A stretch of DNA of 10,278 bases, from NCBI GenBank assembly GCA_034666705.1, contig JAXDLH010000209.1, positions 1 to 10,278 of the forward strand, in the 5' to 3' direction. Every line of letters starts with the position of its first letter. Position 1 is the first letter of the stretch. This document shows, piece after piece, positions 4,929 to 10,278 of the stretch. A program made the translations under genes and the position numbers. The stretch is from JAXDLH01 sp034666705 (GTDB lineage Bacteria > Chloroflexota > UBA6077 > SHYK01). The notes below the pieces were generated by a model that saw only the letters and a list, made by a program, of their open reading frames with translations, was not told the DNA's origin and ran no database searches.

Positions 4929-6683
4929 GTGATGACGATGACAGCTCGACGGTCCAGGGCCCGGCTGGTGCTCATTCCGACAATTACCGCAGTATTGCTG
5001 CTTGCATGCGCTCCGAGTACGCCCGCGGCCCGGCCCAGCGCGCCATCCGACGTCGTGGCGCCGACCACGCCGGCCCAAACCGGCCCGACGCGTGTCACCT
5101 TTGGCATCAACACTGACCTCACCAACCTGGCCGGCAAGCTCGACACCGTGGCCGTCACCACCGCCGGCAACGTCGAGTTCCTTGCCAACGCGCCGCTCGT
5201 CGTGGTCGATCCCCAGGGCCGTCCCCAACCCCGACTCGCCACGCAGCTCCCATCCCGCGACCAGGGCACCTGGGTCGTGAACGCCGACAGCACCATGACC
5301 ACGACGTGGAGCATTCGGCCCAACGCCGTGTGGCACGACGGCGCCCCCGTTACGTCGCAAGACTTCATCTTTGCCCTCAGGGTCTACACCGACCCGGCGA
5401 TGGCGATCAGCGACCGCGACCCTGAGCGGCGGATGGACCGCATCGATGCGGTCGACGACCGCACGTTCACGATCTATTGGAAGCAGGCGTATCCCTGGGC
5501 CAACCAGCTCACCCTTCGCCAGCTCGAGCCGCTGCCGATGCATGTTCTTGGCGCCCTCTATGACGGTGGCGACCCCCAGGCGTTCCAGAATGCCGCATTC
5601 TGGACGAGCACCGATTACGTCGGTGTCGGGCCCTACCGAGTATCCCAATGGACGAAGGGCGCCGAGATGGTCTTTCGCGCCTTTGACAATTACTTTCTCG
5701 GGCGGCCAAAGATCGACGAGATCGTGGCACGCGTCGGCAACGACCCGAACGCCGTCGTCGCTACCGTGCTGAGCGGTGCCGTCGATCTCACCGTTGGCTT
5801 CGCGCTCGGGCAGCAGGGCGCTGCGGTCGTCAAAGAGAAGTGGCAGGGTACGGGCGAGGGTGCGATCGTCAGCACGCCGACCCACACCCGCTATGTGAAC
5901 GTCCAGCAGGATCCGACCAAGGCGGGCCTGCCTGCGCTGCGCGATCCCCGCGTGCGACAGGCGCTCGTGCTGGCGCTCGACCGCGCCGCCATCGCGGAGG
6001 TCGTCACGGCCGGCGCCGCCGGTCCGGCGGACGCGATGGTGAGCCCCATCGATCCGCTTTTCCCGCGGGTCCAGCAGACGATAACCCGGTACCCATTCGA
6101 CGCGACGCGAGCGATGGCGCTCCTGCAGGATGCGGGCTGGACGAAGCGCGGCGACACGGTCGTGGACTCAGGTGGCAATGCGTTTCAGCTAGACCTGCGC
6201 ACGACGGCGACCACGGCCGACAACGTAACCCAGCGCAATCTCATGGCGAGCAGCTATGCGGCGCTCGGCATTCAGACGTCGCAGAGCGACTCGCGGATCG
6301 GCTCTGCCGATCAGGAGTTCAATGCGAATTTCACCGGGCTCAATGCGATCCTGACGCCGATTGACGTGCCGAAAGGGCTGCTCAGCTTCGTGAATGACAT
6401 GTGTCCACGCGCGGCAAACTTCTGGCGCGGCAGCAACTCAGGGTGCTGGAGCAACCCGGACTACGAGCGCCTGATCGGGACTGCCACGACGAGCCTCGAC
6501 GACGGAGCGCGGACGGATTCGCTGCTCCAGGCGTTGAAGGTGATGAGCGACGACGTGGGCATCTTCACGATGTCCTACAACACGGAGAACATCCCCGTGC
6601 GCAAGGGGCTCTTCGGGCCCGGCCCGCGCTGGTCGGCCCAGGGCGGCACGACGTGGAACATCCATGAGTGGACCTGGCAGTAG
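4929..6683 (+). CDS. ABC transporter substrate-binding lipoprotein, family 5 (peptide/oligopeptide/nickel type)
   Basis: A 584-residue extracytoplasmic binding protein that would deliver a solute to an ABC importer. The N-terminus has an Arg-rich n-region (RRSRAR), a hydrophobic core and a lipobox LLAC with the lipidated cysteine at 27, followed by a flexible Ala/Pro/Ser/Thr linker (28-52), so it is anchored in a membrane. The family-5 signature region is clear at 126-155 (SIRPNAVWHDGAPVTSQDF), and the later DPRVRQALVLALDRAAI (339-355) is equally typical. Length is normal for the DppA/OppA group. Cys492 and Cys506 could form a disulfide. Start: GTG 4929, ATG 4932 or ATG 4938 would all preserve the signal peptide; the GAGGGG ribosome site fits 4929 or 4932. 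No permease or ATPase gene adjoins it, so it is an orphan within this window. Ligand unknown: the family binds peptides, but also opines, sugars and other solutes. Converges with the FAD monooxygenase. Confidence 0.9.
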   Translation: MMTMTARRSRARLVLIPTITAVLLLACAPSTPAARPSAPSDVVAPTTPAQTGPTRVTFGINTDLTNLAGKLDTVAVTTAGNVEFLANAPLVVVDPQGRPQPRLATQLPSRDQGTWVVNADSTMTTTWSIRPNAVWHDGAPVTSQDFIFALRVYTDPAMAISDRDPERRMDRIDAVDDRTFTIYWKQAYPWANQLTLRQLEPLPMHVLGALYDGGDPQAFQNAAFWTSTDYVGVGPYRVSQWTKGAEMVFRAFDNYFLGRPKIDEIVARVGNDPNAVVATVLSGAVDLTVGFALGQQGAAVVKEKWQGTGEGAIVSTPTHTRYVNVQQDPTKAGLPALRDPRVRQALVLALDRAAIAEVVTAGAAGPADAMVSPIDPLFPRVQQTITRYPFDATRAMALLQDAGWTKRGDTVVDSGGNAFQLDLRTTATTADNVTQRNLMASSYAALGIQTSQSDSRIGSADQEFNANFTGLNAILTPIDVPKGLLSFVNDMCPRAANFWRGSNSGCWSNPDYERLIGTATTSLDDGARTDSLLQALKVMSDDVGIFTMSYNTENIPVRKGLFGPGPRWSAQGGTTWNIHEWTWQ

Positions 6684-6709
6684 CGGGCGAGGAGACTGCC
6701 AGCCGACGA

Positions 6710-6724
6710 TGTGACCGGGTCACA
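6710..6724. repeat. 15-base palindrome between convergent genes
   Basis: TGTGACC-G-GGTCACA lies in the 77-base gap between the SBP stop and the FAD monooxygenase stop. As RNA it can form TGTGA/TCACA closed by CCGGG from either strand, so it could act as a weak bidirectional terminator stem, though no U-tract follows. The arms equal the CRP half-sites but with a 5-base instead of 6-base centre, and the location is not upstream of any gene. Confidence 0.35.
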
Positions 6725-6760
6725 CTACCTGAGGCGCGGCACCGATGCTTTGTCAGCGGC

Positions 6761-8173
6761 TCAGCTCGCCGACACCTTCGTGCGACCGCTGAAGAGCCCG
6801 CGGATCACGCGGGCGACCATGGCGGGCTCGAACAAGGCCGTGGCTGGGCGAAGCAGGTTGAGCACCTCGAGCAGGAGCAGACGCGCGTGCTTATCCTCCG
6901 TACCGGCCTGGACGACGCGGTCGAGGTACCCGTAGAGCATCTGGTCCATGAAACTGGGGTGGGCGCCCTCGACACTGGGCACCCGGATGTCCGAGCCTGT
7001 GGCCAGCAGCCAGACCGGCTTGGTGATGTGGGGCAGATCCTTCTGGACGCGCTGCGCGAGGCCGTCCAGGCTCCCATCGGGGTGGCTGCGCCGCTGAGTC
7101 CCTAAATGCTCGCCGAGGCGCACGGCCTCCATCGCCGCCACGCTCATGCCCTGACCATAGACCGGATTGAACGCGCACGTCGCGTCGCCGATCACCACGA
7201 ACCCGTCGGGCCAGCGAGGCAGCGACTCGTAGTGACGCCAGATGTTCGACGTGCTGCGGGTGCCGACGATGGGCGAGATCGGCTCGGCATCCTTGATCGC
7301 GTCGTAAAAGAGCGGCGTCGGCAGGCTGCGGGCGAACTCGAGGAACCCCGCCTCGTCCGTAGGCGGGTAGTCCCGGCCGGCCCCACTGAACGATGCGATC
7401 CACTGGCCCTGCTCCAGTTCGAATAGCACGCCGCCCCGGCAGCGTGCCGGCGGGGCGATCTGCACGTAGAGACCGGCCCAGTCCCGCGCGGCGTCCTCCT
7501 TGAGTCGATAGAGGCGGGTGGCGTACCCGAGGAACGCGTTGATCTCGGTCTGTCGCGGCTCGGAGTAGCCGAGGTCCTTCAACCACGTTGCCGCTCGGGA
7601 CCCGCGACCCGTGGCGTCCACCGTGAGGTCAGCTTGGAGCTCCACCTCGGTCTCGGGGGTCGCGTCATCCCGGTGTGCGGGGCCAATCCGCGCCCCGGTG
7701 ATGTGTGATCGATCAGCCGAAGCGAGCAGGCCGACCGCGCTCCGCTCTTCAATAACGCTGACGTTCGGAATCTGCGTAAGGCGGCGCCGTACGCACCACT
7801 CCAGCAACGGGCGGCTGCATGGATGTCCGATGAACGTCGAGGGGAAGCGGACTGCCCAGCCGGCAGGCGTGAGCCACGCGACGTCCCGCGCTCCGTCGAT
7901 GAGCGGCGCGCCCTCCTTCTCGAGCTCAGCCTCAAGGCCGGGGAAGAGCCGCCCGAGATCCACCTTGCCGCGTTGCAGGAGGACGTGGACGTGCTGGCTC
8001 TGCGGCACGCCCACGCGCGTGGCCGGGCCCGCCGGCAATCGGTCACGCTCGACGAGCGTAACTCGCTCGAAGTGATCCGCGAGGACGCGCGCGGTGGTTA
8101 GTCCGGCGATTCCTCCGCCGAGGACGAGGGCATGCCGCCCATTGGGTGCGTGGCTCTCGTGATCTGGCTGCAT
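6761..8173 (-). CDS. FAD-dependent monooxygenase / oxidoreductase (PHBH-UbiH fold)
   Basis: A 470-residue flavoprotein of the group A type. The dinucleotide motif GGGIAG (19-24) with Glu42 ending the second strand (VTLVERD) binds the ADP part of FAD. GVPQSQHVHVLL (55-66) matches a subfamily of uncharacterised FAD monooxygenases, DLTVDATGRGS (182-192) is the mid-chain ATG-R motif, and GFVVIGDATCAFNPVYGQGMS (324-344) is the GD motif contacting the flavin ribityl chain. Such enzymes hydroxylate activated aromatics or natural-product-like substrates using NAD(P)H and O2; some only oxidise or reduce. No membrane helix or signal peptide. I take the ATG at 8173 because a GGAGTGAG ribosome site precedes it by three bases and the FAD motif then starts at residue 14. 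An in-frame ATG at 8269 would add 32 residues of no recognisable fold that cross the divergent promoter region. It stands alone on the minus strand, divergent from the second VOC gene. Confidence 0.87.
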   Translation of the reverse strand: MQPDHESHAPNGRHALVLGGGIAGLTTARVLADHFERVTLVERDRLPAGPATRVGVPQSQHVHVLLQRGKVDLGRLFPGLEAELEKEGAPLIDGARDVAWLTPAGWAVRFPSTFIGHPCSRPLLEWCVRRRLTQIPNVSVIEERSAVGLLASADRSHITGARIGPAHRDDATPETEVELQADLTVDATGRGSRAATWLKDLGYSEPRQTEINAFLGYATRLYRLKEDAARDWAGLYVQIAPPARCRGGVLFELEQGQWIASFSGAGRDYPPTDEAGFLEFARSLPTPLFYDAIKDAEPISPIVGTRSTSNIWRHYESLPRWPDGFVVIGDATCAFNPVYGQGMSVAAMEAVRLGEHLGTQRRSHPDGSLDGLAQRVQKDLPHITKPVWLLATGSDIRVPSVEGAHPSFMDQMLYGYLDRVVQAGTEDKHARLLLLEVLNLLRPATALFEPAMVARVIRGLFSGRTKVSAS

Positions 8174-8288
8174 GTGCTCACTCCGTTGCCGGCACCCAGG
8201 ATACCAACGAACCCGTCGCAATGCATAGTCCCCCGGCGGCGACCCGAGTATCATGCGGAGTGGGATCACCCTGCGAGGTGGATGGGCA
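8174..8288. promoter_or_regulatory. Divergent promoter region between FAD monooxygenase and second VOC gene
   Basis: 115 bases from which two transcripts must leave in opposite directions. No hexamer pair with correct spacing convinces me. It contains GCAATGCAT (8219-8227), whose exact reverse complement ATGCATTGC appears again at 9856-9864 just upstream of the luciferase-like gene. Confidence 0.4.
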
Positions 8289-8813
8289 ATGTCGAAAGTC
8301 GTGGGCCTGGGGCACGTCGGGATTTACACGCGCGATCTCGAGAAAATGGTCGCGTTCTATCGGGATTTCATGGGGATGGAGATCACGAAGCAGAATTGGA
8401 AGGCTGGCATGGTCTTCCTGAGCACCGACCCAGGTCGCTCCGACCATGAGATCGCGCTGATGCGTGGTCGCCCTTCCGCCGAGGATCCACATCTGATCAA
8501 TCAGATCTCACTGCGGGTCGCGACCCTCGCGGATCTGCGGGACTTCTATCGCCGCATTCAGGATGCAGGCCTCGAGATCGACGAGGTGGTGAGCCATTGC
8601 AGCGCCATTGGCTGCTACTTCTTCGATCCGGAGGGCAACCGCACCGAGGTATTCTGGCTCACGGAGCGACCCTGCTGGGTGCCCACCGTCGAGCGCCTCG
8701 ATCTCAGCCTGTCGGACGATGAGTTGCTGGCGATCGTGGACAAGCAGTGGGACCGACTCGGCCATGTGCCACCCGGCGGCGTGCTCGACCCGACTATGGC
8801 CGCGCCCGCTTAG
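8289..8813 (+). CDS. VOC family protein, extradiol-dioxygenase-like
   Basis: A 174-residue vicinal oxygen chelate protein. The first module starts GLGHVGIYTRDLEKMVAFYRDFMGMEI with His9 as the expected first ligand. The second module starts INQISLRVATLADLRDFY; the residue that is normally the second metal His is Gln72. Glu120 in DPEGNRTEVFW is the expected third ligand. About 45 residues follow the fold (WVPTVERLDLSLSDDELLAIV...), a tail seen in catechol-dioxygenase-like VOC proteins. A Gln can still bind metal (as in glyoxalase I), so activity is possible. The ATG at 8289 is preceded by GAGGTGG (8275-8281) at good spacing; an upstream in-frame ATG at 8253 lacks one. It heads a likely plus-strand unit with the SDR gene 106 bases downstream and is divergent from the FAD monooxygenase. 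Substrate not identifiable. Confidence 0.83.
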   Translation: MSKVVGLGHVGIYTRDLEKMVAFYRDFMGMEITKQNWKAGMVFLSTDPGRSDHEIALMRGRPSAEDPHLINQISLRVATLADLRDFYRRIQDAGLEIDEVVSHCSAIGCYFFDPEGNRTEVFWLTERPCWVPTVERLDLSLSDDELLAIVDKQWDRLGHVPPGGVLDPTMAAPA

Positions 8814-8843
8814 CTCGCTGGAGCTATTTGCCGCCGAGGTCAT

Positions 8844-8876
8844 GCCCCGGCTCCATACCGCCGAGATGGCCGGGGC
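8844..8876. repeat. GC-rich stem-loop between VOC and SDR genes
   Basis: GCCCCGGC (8844-8851) is the exact reverse complement of GCCGGGGC (8869-8876), an 8-bp stem with a 17-base loop. It lies 30 bases after the VOC stop and 43 bases before the SDR start. With no U-tract it is a poor terminator and may instead stabilise or partly attenuate a joint transcript. Confidence 0.4.
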
Positions 8877-8919
8877 GTAGCGCAGCTAACCAACCCAGAA
8901 TATCGATAACGGGGGATGC

Positions 8920-9663
8920 ATGGAATCGAGCATCGCGGGCAGGGTCGCTATCGTGACGACCAACACGGAGGATGAGGGGATCTCGGCGGCCGAGGGGCTG
9001 CTGCGGGCCGGCGTGCGCGTCTCGGTCTGGGACCCAGACGCCGACGAGCTGGCGCAGGTACGCAAGGAGTTCGAGGCGGCGGGGCTGAAGGCTGACTACC
9101 GCCACGTCGAGATCACGCGACTCGACGCAGTGCAGGCGGCGCACGACGCCGTGGCGCGCGAGTTCGGCGACGTCGACATCCTCGTGAACCATGCAACGCT
9201 GCGTGGGACCTACATGGCTGGGCCTGATAATCCATCGCGTGAGCCAGTGCCATTCTGGGAGTTGAACATCGACCGCTTTCACCGCGCGGTCGAAGTGAAC
9301 ATCGTCGGCATGTACACCTGCAGCCGGGTGGTCGCGGCCGGCATGGTCGCCCGTGGGCATGGCAGCATCATGACCCAGACGACGAGCGGCAACACCAAGC
9401 GCAATCCTTTCAACCAGCCATACGGCGCCTCGAAGGCGTTCGTGGAGGCGTTCACCGCCGCCGCCGCCGACGGGTTGAAGCAGTACGGCGTGCGCTGCAA
9501 TGCGTTCCAGTCGTCCGGCCAGACGAATCGGCGGGGCGAGTACGACCAGAAGAAGCTGCCGTTCGACTGCATGCTGCCGATGATCCTCTACCTCGCGAGC
9601 GACGCCTCGCGCGACGTCACCGGCCAGGTCCTCGACCGCGAGACGTTCAAAGCCCCGGGTTGA
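8920..9663 (+). CDS. Short-chain dehydrogenase/reductase (SDR) family protein with degenerate cofactor motif
   Basis: A 247-residue classical-length SDR. Retained family elements are the Rossmann strand start GRVAIVT, Asp38 after strand 2 (VSVWDPD, NAD-type), N90-H-A-T in place of NNAG, Asn127 (EVNIVGMY), Ser156 (TQTTSGN) and the Tyr168-x3-Lys172 catalytic pair (PYGASK), then the C-terminal LASDASRDVTGQVLDR. The glycine-rich TGxxxGxG motif is replaced by TTNTEDEG (13-20), losing two of three glycines. It may still bind NAD(H) weakly, bind a different ligand, or be non-catalytic; the conserved catalytic tetrad argues for an enzyme. A predicted role is oxidation of an alcohol or reduction of a ketone in the local pathway. 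GGGGGA (8911-8916) precedes the ATG at 8920. It is likely cotranscribed with the VOC gene upstream. Confidence 0.88.
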   Translation: MESSIAGRVAIVTTNTEDEGISAAEGLLRAGVRVSVWDPDADELAQVRKEFEAAGLKADYRHVEITRLDAVQAAHDAVAREFGDVDILVNHATLRGTYMAGPDNPSREPVPFWELNIDRFHRAVEVNIVGMYTCSRVVAAGMVARGHGSIMTQTTSGNTKRNPFNQPYGASKAFVEAFTAAAADGLKQYGVRCNAFQSSGQTNRRGEYDQKKLPFDCMLPMILYLASDASRDVTGQVLDRETFKAPG

Positions 9664-9747
9664 GCGATCGGCACGTTGCTGCTGCCGCGCTGCGGGGAGT
9701 CGCGTGATCTGCCGCCCGGCCCGAGCCGGGTCGCGCCCTCGTGGCCG

Positions 9748-9787
9748 ACGTTGTGGGTACCGTTGCGGTTACCGCCGTTGCGGTTAC
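9748..9787. repeat. Short direct repeats CCGTTGCGGTTAC
   Basis: Two exact 13-base copies at 9760-9772 and 9775-9787 are spaced 15 bases apart. A degenerate copy (ACGTTGTGGGTAC) at 9748-9760 overlaps the first by one base. They lie 176-215 bases upstream of the luciferase-like gene start. They could be regulator binding sites or a replication-slippage microrepeat; too few copies for CRISPR. Confidence 0.6.
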
Positions 9788-9859
9788 GAAGGAAAGGGAA
9801 GCTCGCCGCCGTAAGCTCGTCCTCTCGAATCTCAAACTCGCACCGCCACCTGCCATGCA

Positions 9860-9888
9860 TTGCAATCGGCGTTAGGTCGTGGTATATC
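9860..9888 (+). promoter_or_regulatory. Sigma70-like promoter for the luciferase-like monooxygenase gene
   Basis: TTGCAA (9860-9865), an ideal 17-base spacer and TATATC (9883-9888) lie about 75 bases upstream of the GTG at 9963. It is the best promoter-like pair I find in the window, set in a locally less GC-rich stretch. Confidence 0.42.
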
Positions 9889-9962
9889 CGACAAGACGCC
9901 GCGACGCGTACACGTGCAGTGCGGCGCGGACGGAATACTCACGCACAAAGGGGGCGATTGAC

Positions 9963-10278
9963 GTGAAGGTGTGGCTATTCAATCTGTTCCCCTGGGCAAG
10001 CTTCGGGGATGACGAGATCCCGTATCCATTCCCGGGCTCGCTGTATGGCCGCCAGGACGGCAAACGACTGTACGATGGATGCCTGGCGCTCGATCGGCGT
10101 GCGGACGAGCTCGGCTTCGACGGCATCTGCATGGGCGAGCATCACTACGCAACCAACAGCACCCTCCCGTCGCCTAACCTGATTGCTGCGGCCCTGGCAA
10201 CCCAGACCCAGAATGCCCGGCTCGTGCTCCTCGGCAATTGCCTGCCGCTCCACAACCCCGTGCGGCTCGCCGAGGAGC
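9963..10278 (+). CDS. Luciferase-like flavin monooxygenase (LLM), 3' end outside window
   Basis: The frame opens with GTG at 9963 and stays open to the right edge (105 complete codons), so this is the N-terminal third of a roughly 330-400 residue protein. It begins MKVWLFNLFPW, the first TIM-barrel strand, continues with DRRADELGFDGICMGEHHYATNSTLPSPNLIAAALATQT and then ARLVLLGNCLPLHNPVRLAEE. The EHH at 59-61 after the second strand and the LPLHNPVRLAEE segment are hallmarks of the bacterial luciferase / F420-or-FMN-dependent monooxygenase superfamily, close to LuxA-like alkanal or alkane-type members. These two-component enzymes use reduced flavin and O2 for hydroxylation, Baeyer-Villiger or desulfonation chemistry; the cofactor (FMNH2 or F420) cannot be told from this fragment. 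AAAGGGGG upstream supports the GTG. It is separated from the SDR by 299 bases and its own promoter candidate. Confidence 0.85.
   Translation, partial: MKVWLFNLFPWASFGDDEIPYPFPGSLYGRQDGKRLYDGCLALDRRADELGFDGICMGEHHYATNSTLPSPNLIAAALATQTQNARLVLLGNCLPLHNPVRLAEE

Larger units (their letters stand above)
9664..9962. other. 299-base intergenic region with tandem repeats and a promoter
   Basis: No credible gene: minus-strand frames here are rich in Arg/Asn repeats created by the tandem DNA repeat and show no fold. The region holds the 13-base repeats at 9748-9787, a promoter-like pair at 9860-9888, and an AAAGGGGG ribosome binding site (around 9947-9954) eight to ten bases before the GTG at 9963. The luciferase-like gene is therefore probably transcribed independently of the SDR. 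Confidence 0.5.

Noticed and set aside
4860..5885. 341-residue frame antisense to the SBP gene
   Set aside because: Mirrors the codon pattern of the SBP on the opposite strand; no domain recognised; the sense gene has a lipobox and a family signature.
6710..6724. CRP/FNR binding site
   Set aside because: The centre is 5 rather than 6 bases and the site lies between two convergent stop codons, not in a promoter.
8814..8910. C-terminal read-through extension of the second VOC protein after its TAG
   Set aside because: The frame stays open for about 30 codons, but the residues show no fold and the region holds a stem-loop and the SDR ribosome site; chance openness is likely.
9748..9787. CRISPR array
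   Set aside because: Repeats are 13 bases with 2-base gaps or overlaps and no spacers; no cas gene nearby.

Overview
The window is a GC-rich stretch (roughly two-thirds G+C by eye) of a bacterial chromosome. It carries nine protein genes, eight complete and one cut by the right edge, and nearly all encode redox or catabolic enzymes. No rRNA, tRNA, transposase, integrase or CRISPR array is visible. High GC, strong G/C bias at third codon positions, frequent GTG starts and a Gram-positive-style peptide-binding lipoprotein fit a soil or marine bacterium with a large oxidative repertoire (Chloroflexota, Rokubacteria or Tectomicrobia-like lineages come to mind). The sequence holds no phylogenetic marker, so this placement is a guess.

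Layout, left to right. Bases 1-220 have no convincing gene. A small VOC (glyoxalase-fold) protein (221-616, +) converges with a two-gene minus-strand operon: a D-2-hydroxyacid dehydrogenase (2230-3207 or slightly longer) followed after 4 bases by a thiamine-diphosphate enzyme of the acetolactate synthase/2-oxoacid decarboxylase superfamily (627-2225). A divergent regulatory region (about 3208-3477) holds a perfect 12-bp palindrome and short direct repeats. It separates that operon from a phthalate-4,5-dioxygenase-type Rieske oxygenase alpha subunit (3478-4743, +). After a 185-bp spacer with marked inverted repeats comes a family-5 (peptide/nickel/oligopeptide type) substrate-binding lipoprotein (4929-6683, +). 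An FAD-dependent monooxygenase (6761-8173, -) converges with it and is divergent from a second VOC protein (8289-8813, +). A short-chain dehydrogenase with a degenerate glycine motif follows (8920-9663, +). After a 299-bp intergenic region with short tandem repeats and a sigma70-like promoter, a luciferase-like flavin monooxygenase starts at 9963 and runs off the window.

How they may work together (inference). The content resembles a catabolic island for an aromatic or otherwise oxygen-demanding organic compound. The SBP would capture a substrate, and the Rieske, FAD and luciferase-like oxygenases would hydroxylate or demethylate it. The SDR and the D-2-hydroxyacid dehydrogenase would oxidise alcohols, the ThDP enzyme would act on the resulting 2-oxoacid, and the VOC proteins could act as dioxygenase, isomerase or lyase. 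No reductase or ferredoxin for the Rieske protein, no permease or ATPase for the SBP, and no transcription factor gene lies in the window. The substrate cannot be deduced from sequence alone.
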